Source: Tubulanus polymorphus (lineage: Eukaryota; Nemertea; Palaeonemertea; Tubulaniformes; Tubulanidae). Taken from it: a stretch of 64,000 nucleotides of DNA. The translations under genes were made by a program, and so were the position numbers. How positions within the stretch are numbered: the first letter of the stretch is position 1; every line of letters begins with the position of its first letter. The stretch covers positions 8,358,485 to 8,422,484 of the forward strand of contig NC_134027.1 of assembly GCF_964204645.1 (NCBI RefSeq), read 5' to 3'. The notes under the pieces are model-generated. The model was not told where the DNA came from, searched no databases, and saw nothing but the letters and a program-made list of their open reading frames with translations. Shown in pieces: positions 46,125 through 64,000 of the stretch.

Positions 46125-47058
46125 TGTATCGATCTACAAGAACAAAAATGAATCTTTGAGCTATTTATGTATACGATTGTTAATTCATGCAATCCTGACA
46201 GCTGAAAAATCAGAATACATGTAAATCTCATCTAACATATCTTGTATGTGGGAGTCGAGACAATCACCCTACAAAATGAGACTTATCGATGAAAAAAAAA
46301 CACCATGAATTCAATGTATGACAAATTCTCTTCTATCTTTCCACCATAGAAACAGTAGTTTTAATGTAGTACTGGTGTGTAATAATATTTGTAATTCTAA
46401 ATCTCAGAAAAAAATCATGAAACAATACATTTAGTGGTTGGTATGCTTATGTCTGCAGCAGTAACAAAAATTCGCTTTCACTGAACAACTCATAGTGATA
46501 CTATACACAGATTAACTTGATACACAGGAAAATATACCATAACCTCAAGACACTGACAAGAATGTACAACACTGGACTAGATATTTTTGCCAAAAAAGCT
46601 CTAACTTTATTTCGATAACTTAAATGCGAAGTACACGAGATGTATTAACTAAGATCTACCAGTATATTTTTTGTGAAAAATGTCCATATCTGAAAATAAA
46701 CCAGACAAAATATTTAAATTCAAGAAGCAATTGTGGTCAATAATACTTGGCTATACATGTAATTGTATTGCTTGTGTACCAAATCATATAATTATATTAA
46801 TGTTTTAAATCAATGTTTTTTGTTTGATAACATGTTACTTGTTATTGCAGTTCTATTCTACATCATATTTCAAATATTTCTATCATATGCTAATGTGTTG
46901 TAATTCATTTGAGATTGTTACATGCAGGTAATACAGCTCAGCTCTTCCGGTCATATTAGTTGCTGCAACTGTACGCCATCTATCAGATCATTTCCACACT
47001 TAAGTAACCGTAAATCATTTTTGATAATAAAATCTGCATTTCAGATGTATCAATATAT

Positions 47059-47329
47059 CTGGGGCAGATCTAGGCTAGAAGAAAGGGAGGTTCACCTCAT
47101 AATATGTAAAAAGCACTTTTTGTCATCACAGGAGCAAAGTAATTGCAGGGGGTCAGGGGTTCAAACCCAAAAAAATTTTGAAAATTCAGGTGCATTTATT
47201 ATGCAATTTTAGTGCGTATTAGATCAAGATCAGTACAGAGGATAAGAAGCCTATATCAAGTGGATTTTCATAAGTGCACTTGGTCAGAAAAGGGGTTCGA
47301 AACCTCCAAACCCCCTAAGTCCGCCACTG
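47059..47329. mobile_element. GGGGCGGATCC-type element, copy 2
   Basis: Left end CTGGGGCAGATCTAGG. Right end CCCCCTAAGTCCGCCACTG, an imperfect inverted match. Similar in size and ends to 2539-2815. It contains GGGGTCAGGGGTTCAAACCC, common in such dispersed repeats. Confidence 0.5.
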
Positions 47330-48363
47330 AATGTACATGAAAAGGTTTTGAAATCACTGGTTATATCCGAGCAGTTTCAAATGATTAGTTTGGAGACTAG
47401 ATGGTTTTCAATGGCTCTTGGGGTTTAATCAGCAATTCATTGCAAGTGGGATTCATCATAGAAATAATACATGAACTTTATACATATGAACACAAAATCT
47501 ATTGAGTACAATGTACACTGGCATGTATACTGTCTGTAAGTTGAATATACATGTAGCGTATTCTAAATTATCACTTTTGAAAACAAATAACATTCTTCAT
47601 ATTGCAATTGCAGTCATGTTAATACATCGTAATAGATAATCCCCATGGAGGTCATGATTCGCAAAAACTATTTTCATGTGGCCTTGTCACTCAATTTCAC
47701 TCAGTTCCTTCCTCAATCTACTTCCATTTTGTAAAACTAGAAGCAATACTTTAATATCGAGAAAGAGTAATGGTACTTAAAAAGCTGTGAAGTGAATTGA
47801 ACATGAATGATTAAACTGTCAACTTCTCATCTGTTGCCATGGTAATGGGTGAATAGAACTGAACCGAAATGAATAAATTCACAAGCTTTAGATTTTAAAT
47901 GTCAACATCCCCAGGCAATTTATGTAGTTCCAAATCATTGTGTAAAGACCATCATCGGGTACAATGGTTACACCCTTCCTTTCTTTTTGTTTCAAATTGT
48001 AACGAGGAAAATGTCATTCTTTCTCAGAATTTCTGCAATACGTGCATTAGCTTTTAACACTAGTATCATGAGTTGATCCTAGATAACAGTTTTAGTGGAG
48101 AACTGAAAAATTCAGAATGAAAAGATTTTTTCAAGCCGTTTGGATTTTTGATTATGGGGCTTATATTCAACCATTATTTCTATTTAAATTGGGTACAAAT
48201 TTTAAAAAATTCTTTACCAGACATTGTCTCCTACGTTTGTATGGAATTTACAGATTAAACCACCCATGTGTAAATGTATATCATCATGCTCTAAGGTCTT
48301 CAATGAATATCATAAGGTCTTTGATGAATATCTTAAATAGGAATATTCTTTCAGGACATCCAT

Positions 48364-48777
48364 CAGGGTCCCTACAGTTTAGTTGTTCCTGGATATAAGA
48401 AGTTTTCAAGAAAATTTAAAATCTCGAGGAAGCGTCCGCATCACTTTCATATCCCAATTACTGTAGACTCCTAAAATAGATACCGTTTATCTTGGTTAAC
48501 TGTTAATTTGGTGGTTTTGTAAGAAAATTTTTATCCTTCACACTGACTACATTAACTCCGTTGTCTATCTGGTAACCACCTTAATGCGAAAAAACAAATC
48601 CTGGTCCCAACTGTACCATTTAGGCATAGTTTACTGTACAACTAAAAACTATATGAAAAAATTGCCCATTTCTCAAAATTAAAGTTTTTAAGGAGTTTCA
48701 GGCATTTGCTCAAATTTAGGAAGTTTCAAACACCATTAAAAACTTCTTTTTATTATTTTTTAGTCACAGGGACCCCG
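48364..48777. mobile_element. Possible inverted-repeat element
   Basis: CAGGGTCCCTACAGTTTAG at the left and TTAGTCACAGGGACCCCG at the right are imperfect inverted repeats about 410 bases apart. The interior is AT-rich with AGTTTT and AAGTTT segments. Only one copy is seen in the window. Confidence 0.35.
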
Positions 48778-51700
48778 ACCAAGAATATCTGTTTCAGGTT
48801 TCTCTTATTTCATACAGTATACTAAAATACCTCCTCTCACCAGACATATCTAATATAATAATATTTAGTGGCAAAATGTACATGTGTTATATCGAATTGG
48901 ATGTCCTTGAGGATTTGTCTAAAACAAGGGAATTGTCTTCTTGACATACATTAAGGCCTATTACTGTGACAGGCTGCATAATCTTGTGTTGTCATATTGC
49001 CACAGCAAGACATTTGTTGTCCAAGATGTCAGGCACTTAAAGGGTATCCTTTCCTGTATAATTGCTTGAATGTAACTTCCATTCATTTACGACACTGAAG
49101 AAATGAGATCCATAGAAAAATCAGAAATATCCAGATAAACTTGTGGATGCGTCTCAAGAATTGTAGTCTTCAATGAAATCAAGACTGTCATCGCAGTCTT
49201 GAGGGAATGACTTTTGGATTAATCACCAGCAACCTATTTTGTGAATGGCCTGCATGTTTTGTGTGGGGATTGGATAAAACTGTAAGACTATGGAACGCCT
49301 ATATTTCATTACTAGTTGGTGGTGCACGAAGTCACAGGTTTACATCATACTTTTACATCATACTTTTCATGGCGTCGAAATGTACATTTCACTTGTATCA
49401 AAGTATAACAAATGCAATGGAAAACATTATAAGCATGTCATTGTCTTCTTTCATTATTTCATCCAAGATACATGATTAGCAGGTCAAATTGCATTGAGAG
49501 TGTAGTTTTATCCATGCACTAAAATTTCAAGTTAGAAGCAAAGTTTTGATGTATATTGTATATTCCCGCACGAATGGGATTGTAAATTTTGTCAATCATA
49601 CGAACACCTTGAGGGAGTTAAGGGAAGTGTCACGTTATGGGAAAGGGTTAACTAGTTGTACAACATGCATAAAGGCAGGATTCTCAAATAAAATTCATCC
49701 AGTTCATCCGGGGAATTAAAATTAATTCTTGTCATACGTGCCGAATCTATTGATCTAACAAAACTTCAGATATCGCGGCATTAGTCGATAGTCGACGTCC
49801 TGTAACACGAAGAGGAACATTCGTGTTTAGTGAAAATTCAAAATCCATGGATGTCACCTAAAACACAACACTACAGTACAAATATGTGAAGGACACAGCT
49901 TAACCTTGAATATCAAGTTTCAGAAAAATGTATCAGACAGTAAATGTGTTGTCCTGAAAATGTCAATCTTTTTGATTTCAATGTTCACGAACTACATTTT
50001 TAAGCTATACATCATCTACTGTTTATTTCTATATCTGGTGTTTTCATGGTGAAAAAGTATGCTTCTAGCCAATATTTTGACTAATCCGCAGTATTTCACT
50101 AACGTGTATGCACAATATGTAAATGTGTGTATGAAAATAACTTAGTTTTGATACGGAAAATGTGTAAGTGCAAATATGTTCAAATATATTAAAAAATCTG
50201 TAAAAACTAATATTGATGAATTTTTGATTATAGGTATCCATTAAATGTACAGCAATTGGTCTTACTTCTGTGCAATCACTGGCAAGAATTTGACAATGAG
50301 ATATTTACACAAACTTTTTCAAGTTTTACTTCTTGCGTCGAGATTGAGAGGTTAAACAGGAAGGCGGAAAAACTACACCTGGTAAAACAACATTATGTCA
50401 TGTCCAATGTATAAAAGATTCCGATGATAAATGATATAAGTACATGTAACCCATTTTGATATTTACTGTTCCGCTTATCCATGAAAAACTTCACTTGTAC
50501 ATTTATCAAATCACAGATCATCAATATCGCAATTGATCCATGGTCTGAAACAGTGTAGTCTAGTATTTGTTGTTCCTGAAACTCTTGGTATTCAGACTTA
50601 GCCAAAAACCACAATTTCTTAGCATCTATGTCGAACATTGAAAAAGTAAATAGTCATTAATAAATCTAGATATAATCTAGAGTCTAGGCCTTAGTCTTTA
50701 CAAGGTATGTTTGAAATTGGTAATGTTTATAAGGCGAAATCAGGGGTTTAAAAACTCTAAACAGAGTAACAAGTTTGGTGAAAGGACTGCAGAGGTGCCG
50801 CAATGAAAAGAGAGATGCCTGAAGTTACTCAATGTGTGTACTATCACCACAGGAGATTAACTAGGCTAATCATGGACTATAAAATGAATACATTTGTTTT
50901 AGGCCTTATATAGCCCATGGGCTAATGGAGATGGGTTTAAAGTTCGCTACAAATGCCTAGTTCAGACGGACAACTCTGAGCAGCTTGTTGTAGCGTTCAA
51001 TGTTGATGGGCCACGCCACTGCCTCGGAAGTCGCAGTTTCGAGTTAGAAGTCGCCATTTAGGGTATCACATGATAGTTATGTGCTCACTCAATTGATAGT
51101 TGACGAGTTGCTTGATGTCTCCAGCGGCCGCATACACAGCAACTCATGAGCGACCCAAAAGTGATTTCTTGGCAACAATTTCCGATGATTTTCCTTCACC
51201 TCATGTCAAACATGTTTGATATGGGGCGACTCGGAGCAAACAGATTTGACAACAAGAATTTTTTCTTTCCTGTTGCTGCAGATGAGTGACCTTTTCTCAG
51301 CGACCGTTGCTTGACAATTGTTATGAAAAGTTGCCCGTCCACACCATGATTTACCAACACACATGCGCAGTTGTTATGTTCTATGAATTTATCGTTCTAC
51401 TATAAGCTATATTATAAGAGGCTTGGGGCACACGTCTTTCTTTCAGTTTGTCTTTTAGATCAGTGGAGTTATTTGGTACGCAATGAATGTTACTGGCCCA
51501 ATTTATGTTTAAGAATCGATTTTGTGCCGACATAGTGAAGTTTAGAAAGATTTCTGGACCATTTAAACACCCGTTGAACGCCCTTCATGATGTCATGAAT
51601 ATGTATATACATTCCACGCACCAATACTGATCAAAACAAGTGGTTGCACAAGGTGAAGTTGGTTGCTTTATGTTATATTTCTGGTTACATCCCATCTTGT

Positions 51701-52113
51701 GGACTGGTAGTATAGCGGTCGTACAGACGTGAAACCAACTCGCCCTCCATTTGGCATCATATATAATTTCTTGAATTCTTTCATTTCAAAGTTATGTTTA
51801 CTTTTGTTGTTCTTGATATAGGATCACACAATAATTAATTGAAATTAATGGAACAACGATATTTGAGCCAATCTTCTTCGTTTTGAATCACTGAGTTTTT
51901 CCGGGCATTTTACCGTATTTGAGGTGGCTATAGCACTTTATATTCCCAATCCTAGTCTCCACAGGCCGTGTTCCCAAGATCCCACAGCACACAAGGGTAC
52001 ATAAAGCATAACATTACTAGAATTGCTGATAAAATGCAATTGGAATGTGTAAATTCATTATATGTATGGTGTACAGGGGAAACATGATCCAATTCAGTAT
52101 GTACCTTGGTATT

Positions 52114-52209
52114 GGATCATTCATTTATTACGTACGCATTAGGGGAGGGGTAAGGCCAATTGCATACTGACAGTCAAATTTCATGCAAACGTAATAGATG
52201 AATGATCCC
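52114..52209. mobile_element. Palindromic MITE, TCATTCATTTATTACG family, copy C
   Basis: GGATCATTCATTTATTACG then TACGCATTAGGGGAGGGG at the left. AACGTAATAGATGAATGATCCC at the right, split by a substitution. About 96 bases. Confidence 0.7.
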
Positions 52210-52410
52210 TATGTGTGAAAACAATGAGGTGACCCTCAATTAACCCAGAAAACATATAAAATTGATGTTTGTACAGAAATAGTTCAAGGGCTGAAAAACA
52301 TATTGTGGTTTCCATGATTTTTTGGAATAATAATGATATGCTCGACGATTTGAAGAAACTATAAAGAAATTCTAGACTCTTTTTTTTAAGATGTTTAAAA
52401 TGCATATCAT

Positions 52411-52956
52411 TCACGTCATTTTAATGATGATTTGTGCAACACAATTGACAGAAAAATCAAGCTTCTCGTGATATAACAACACCGGAGCATGTGTAAAATC
52501 ATACTCAGTTTGATCCATAACGACGATATGCGGAAAAACTGTTCCCATTTCTCTCAGTAAATCGGCGTAACACCACAATGCAATTGTGGAGTGCATGTAG
52601 TGTTAAGTCGCAATCGGGCGGATGTGTGAAAATACAAGGCTTACCTGATTTTAGTTAAGATAAATTATTCATCAAAAAATGGTAATGTCTTCGATTAAAA
52701 CCAGTTTCGCGATCGAATAAAATCTTTCGTTCAAAAAATTGTTCTTCGCTTATACGTCCCGTCTTATTCGCGACGTAAAAATTAATCCAGTCGATTTTAC
52801 GCAGCGGGACGCATCACAAGACGTGTGAGACAACAGCCCGTCGTATCCATGGCAAAATGTAAAGTCTTGTTCCAAATTACACGCGGTAAATTTGAATATC
52901 TCGATACATTGTAAACGGCATCGCTCGGTAAAAGCTGAAACGATCTGAAACTTCAT
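52411..52956 (-). pseudogene. Frame-broken coding-like traces, unknown gene
   Basis: On the minus strand, three open segments lie end to end but in shifting frames. One contains DAVYNVSRYSNLPRVIW, a second KIDWINFYVANKTGRISEEQ, and a third, after an in-frame TAA, HPPDCDLTLHALHNCIVVL. Their composition looks more protein-like than the neighbourhood. There are no clean splice sites that would join them. It may be a decayed gene or retrocopy, or chance. I recognise no family. Confidence 0.2.
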
Positions 52957-55788
52957 AGAAACAAGTTAGAGAATGTAAAAATATCGTGCAATCTTGTCAG
53001 GCGCATGTAATGTACATGAATTCACATGAGCATCAATTCATTTCACAAGCAGTTCACACTAGGAATAACTCACATGTTCTTTCGACAATCATGTCCTGCA
53101 TCAGTAATATCAAATACGTCAAAAATGAAGATCTGAATCGCGTAGTCAGGTTGACCTTATTAAACAGCTTTAAATAGGACGGGTTTACTTGCGGGAAGGG
53201 GGAAATTTGAAAATTTTGATATATCTATGGTCTCCTAGGACAAAAATTCATAACTTTGATCAATTTTATATCGTTGGTTGTTCGCGTCCACATGTCCACT
53301 AGGAAATGGTGTAATTAAGTAAAATCTAACATTTTGCGCACATTCTTGGGAGTTTCCTTACAAATAAACTTTTTAGTTATGTACACAAAGATAGTCATTC
53401 GCGTAAAATCCTAAATGACCTGTCCTTACAGAGTAATATGTCATGTTCAGTCACTCATTAAAAGGCGCAGTTGTAAACGTATTTGACTATCTGTGCTCCA
53501 TTTTTCTTTATAGAATATATGTTTTCCAAATTCGCTATTCGAAAACTGTCATAATGCCTTCAGAACAAACTAATTTAAAACTTCACTTATTTTTTTCTAT
53601 TTACTTTACTTGCTTGTCTATAATTGTTATTTGACGAAGAAAAGTGAAATTGTCGCACATTTCAATGAATATAACTATCAAAAGGTTTGTCTCAATATTT
53701 TCTAAAACTTCAAGCAAGAAAGCAGAATGGTGAATGATACAAAACAACAGCAACGTCCTTTGTACATTAATTGCAACTTGGGACAGTCATCAGAGTTGCT
53801 TTGGAAACAATTTGGAAATAACAAGCACAATACAACGGATAACATCTAATTGCGTATCTACTGACTAAGGCAGCGCTCAGAATATCTATCAACCGGCTAC
53901 TCTTGTGCAAAATATGAAACTCGAAAATTTAACACTAGCGTAAACGTCAGCAAAACACATTTAACTCCCTGGAACGTCCGACCAATTACCAAGACACATA
54001 ATTCCAGGTGTTTATACTTTATGATTACAACATCTATCCATCCGTTTGAAAATTTTATATTCAGTTATTCCAGAAAATGTGCTTGTTTGAAGATCTCCGC
54101 AAAATGTTCAAATCTAGATTGTTCTGACCTGATTGCAATGTTATCGCAAAAATGTTTGTAATTAATTGTGTCAAATAAATTCCATCAGAGCTTCATTCAT
54201 TGATCTTCCACACGCGTGTCGTTGTCGAAAAATAATTTCAGTTTTACCAAAATCACCACTGCCGCAAAAATCTTCATGTCCGGTGAAAGCGATTCATCCT
54301 TTTCTCCCAGAAAATCAGACATGTACACATACATCCATAGTGATGATCTTTTTATGTTTCTTTATATTGTTCTTTTAACGAAATGTTAACAAATAATAAG
54401 TGGTAAAATCTTTCGTTCTAATGAACTTATGGAAAAGTTTTTCCCAAAATGTTTCATTCCGAGGAAAGAATTCAACGATGTTTCATCTAGCCTTATTTCC
54501 TGTTGGTTGTTCGGGAAATCTTAATTTGTCAAGGACATCAATCATTATTCTATAGGTAAATGTATTACAACAGGCTATAACTCTATAATGATTATTGTAA
54601 ATGATGGGTTAGGGATGGTTTTTGTTGGGTCAAAGACAAATAAATAACACTGGTTAGTACTACATAAAATGTATGCCACCTTCTCTAAAATCAATATACA
54701 TTCAAATCCATTAACTTGTATCAGTCAGTGGAATCTGGATTTCGATACAATCTGCATATTTTTTAGTCCTCCTACGGAATCGTTTGTAATGTGAGGTTAT
54801 AATTCATTTGGATTTCATATAAATTTCATCGGTGTCAAATCATCTGAATTACGACATAACCACAATCCAGATCATTTGGGACTGATGAAATAAGTCTAGC
54901 TCGTTAACATAAATGAGATCATTTTTCAGATGAGTCCAATCAATCATGGTGTTGTCTCCGAGTTTGCCGCCACTTTTTTTAAGTCGTTTCAAGTCTCTAA
55001 ATTCAATTTGCAAGTTTTCAATAATTCCTCAATTCAGTCATTTATTCCCTCCCCTATCAACGAAGTCTAACGAAAGTATCTTTCACAACGAACACAGACA
55101 AGTCCCGAGTTCAGTAGTTAGCCAGACGGTTGAAAGGCGTCGCTAAATATCCTCGCCATTCGTCGTGCACGCACAACGTTCGTCTCCACCCAACAACAAC
55201 CAACGTCATACCTCGGCTCTTCCCGACGCCAAAACTGAAAAAATAAAGTTTATTTCGCCACAAAAAGAACTCCCAGCTGATCTATACGTTACCTTCAATT
55301 GTTTTGTGGTGTCATAAGTTATCTCAAACGTGCAACAGCGTGGACAAATGCAAACATAACGTGTAAGAAAAGATCCAGAGGCTCCGAAAATGGCATCCAA
55401 TTACCTGATCACATGACCACCAGTGATTTCTATAATGAAATGTAGACGGCGCACGAGGCTGGAAACAAAAAACTCATGGCGCGGGCCACGGGCCGATAAT
55501 TGTTCCGTCCACCGGTTGTTTATCTTGTTGGGGCATATTTTGTAGAATACTCATGCAAGCTAGTTATGCTAATTGCTCAGCCTAAATGAGATTTAAGATC
55601 AATCTAAGCCCATCTTAGTTTCATAGCCAATCTAATTTAGCTATTTCTGTGAAGGCAGAATGTTGTAAGACAGATGATTGAAGTTCGTCAACTCGTTTAA
55701 TGTAACAAAGCAAATTAGCGTATTTCGGACTGAGTGAAAAAACTTACACAATCACTAATAAGAATTCATTAAATTCTATGTAAACATC

Positions 55789-55794
55789 TTTATT
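55789..55794 (-). terminator. Poly(A) signal for TMEM67
   Basis: TTTATT on the plus strand, about 540 bases beyond the TMEM67 stop. Confidence 0.5.
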
Positions 55795-56334
55795 AAAAAT
55801 ATACATCAAAAAATCTCATAAGTACAAAAGGTGATATACAAATGGCAATGCATCTTGTCTATTTGTTGCATCGTTTTTCGATCATCATTAAATTGTCCAA
55901 CGTAGACATTTGTTACATTCATTAAGTACATAGTATTTGGCAGGAGTGGGTGTATATTTCTATTGATACATTGATATGGAGGACGGAACTAATCATAAAT
56001 TTGATCTAAAAAACCTAAGTCAAATTTCTCTATTTTAGAATAAATATGGTTTGCTTAATAGAGTTTATATAAAAAATCATTTTGACTCCAATTACTATTG
56101 ACTAATTTCTACATACATGGCCCCCGAAATTACCACCAAATACTTATTTTGCTTACTTTGCCATAAACATAAACATATAAAACTAGAAATTTGAAAATTC
56201 TAAAATTTAGATAACAAGCACTATACACAGGACTCTAATCATCCCTATTTTACATATCTAAATTCCGAAAATTCTTTCCCTTAAATATCTAAATAATACT
56301 CCCTAAGGATAAGTAGTAAGCCTTTATAATGAAT

Positions 56335-63413
<7,079 letters not shown>

Positions 63414-64000
63414 GGAATTCCTGCTGCTATGTTCGGGCTGAATGAATATATCATTAATTCATCAACTACTTTTTTCAAATAAACTAATAGCCAGATGTAG
63501 AAAATATCATAAAATATATACTGTGTTTATAGAAAATAAATTTGATACGTTTATTTTTGGGATAAGTGAAAATACATATGTTGGTTCGAATCCCATAATT
63601 TTAAGAGCGAACTGGCGCGCGGCCTCGGGGTAAAGGGTAGCTCCGAGTATATCCAAATCAGAGCATCCATACCCAATGTTACCCAATGCTTTCGTAGTAC
63701 CGTCCGGATGCACTCCTCCTGCTCTTTAATGCGAAACGGCTGAGCGAAGTTCCTCTCGAAATCTTTTCTGGGACTTGGGTACTGGACCCGGCATCGATGC
63801 CTCGGCCTAATACATCGACTTTTCGCGGATCTATATCTATTAAGATCTTTATTGCTTTGCTCCTAGAACAACAGAATTGCTTTATGATGACTGAGCTGTC
63901 GGGAGAACATATCAAGTTATTTTAAATTGCGCGGGTGACAAGTCAGCCAATCACTGATCCCTGTTCTATTCAAACCACAAATTTCTTTAATAAGTTCATA
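63414..64000. other. TMEM67 upstream region with unexplained open stretch
   Basis: The first 200 bases are AT-rich and should hold the TMEM67 promoter. From about 63590 to 63915 the sequence is GC-richer. On the minus strand two overlapping frames are open across it, 78 codons from 63915 and 68 codons from 63713, with a third frame almost open. None resembles a family I know. It could be the 3' end of an exon of a gene lying beyond the right edge, or a repeat fragment. Confidence 0.35.

Larger units (their letters stand above)
46134..56334. other. Ten-kb gene-poor stretch
   Basis: Between the RBM12 coding exon and the end of TMEM67. It should include the RBM12 5' UTR intron and promoter, which I could not pin down. 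It holds a GGGGCGGATCC-type element (47059-47329), a possible inverted-repeat element (48364-48777), one MITE (52114-52209) and frame-broken coding-like traces at 52411-52956. The region near 55140-55500 is CpG-richer and could be a promoter. TMEM67 3' UTR occupies the end, with AATAAA on the minus strand at 55789-55794. Confidence 0.5.

Noticed and set aside
43132-46151. Several plus-strand open frames of 70-108 codons opposite RBM12
   Set aside because: They are antisense shadows of the long RBM12 coding exon, especially of its Arg-rich repeats.
51700-51740. tRNA-like A-box sequence GGTAGTATAGCGG
   Set aside because: No matching anticodon arm or B box at the right distance, and no cloverleaf can be drawn.
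55206-55396. Apparent minus-strand first exon with CPRCC
   Set aside because: The frame has no ATG (it opens at TTG after a stop), and I could not connect it to a following exon. Left as CpG-richer non-coding DNA.
63579-63591. GGTTCGAATCCC, matching a tRNA B box
   Set aside because: No A box or stems upstream on the plus strand. A single 12-base match is not enough for a tRNA gene or a tRNA-derived SINE.

Overview
The window is nuclear DNA from a bilaterian animal. It is AT-rich, has spliced genes with GT-AG introns, long introns and intergenic spaces, and carries many short palindromic transposon copies. The protein set (NFAT5, CARMIL, HEATR3, NUDT7, RBM12, meckelin, a CYP1-like P450) and the frequent acatgta-type words suggest a marine lophotrochozoan, probably a mollusc. 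That placement is inference. All gene calls come from reading splice sites, frames and conserved residues by eye.

Layout, left to right. (1) 1206-3614, minus: N-terminal exons of a CARMIL actin-capping-protein regulator; the rest lies off the left edge or was not found. (2) 4827-6670, plus: nuclear transport factor 2, head-to-head with CARMIL. (3) 7638-11806, plus: HEATR3/Syo1, the ribosomal-protein import chaperone, in 16 exons. (4) 12081-12827, minus: NUDT7, an intronless peroxisomal CoA diphosphatase ending in SKL, convergent with HEATR3. (5) 13257-28197, plus: NFAT5/TonEBP, 12 exons and 971 codons, divergent from NUDT7 across a 430 bp shared promoter that has a perfect CRE. (6) 30402-31952, minus: an intronless CYP1-like microsomal P450. 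(7) 36053-38668, plus: a five-exon, 524-residue protein that I do not recognise. (8) 43038-46124, minus: RBM12-like protein with five RRMs in one coding exon. (9) About 46-56 kb: no convincing gene; weak frame-broken coding traces at 52.4-52.95 kb. (10) 56335-63413, minus: a complete TMEM67 (meckelin, MKS3) gene. (11) 63.4-64 kb: upstream DNA with an unexplained open stretch.

The genes do not form a pathway. The strongest unusual signal is in TMEM67. Two neighbouring versions of the same cysteine-rich exon (62490-62586 and 61846-61948) both start in phase 0 and end in phase 1, and splicing them together gives an immediate TAG. They therefore look like a mutually exclusive pair, and the downstream copy is bracketed by two members of one palindromic MITE family.

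The rest of the interest is in non-coding DNA. At least five families of palindromic or terminal-inverted-repeat elements recur across the window, one nested inside another. Three different degenerate tandem-repeat arrays and a dead LINE reverse-transcriptase fragment lie inside NFAT5 introns.
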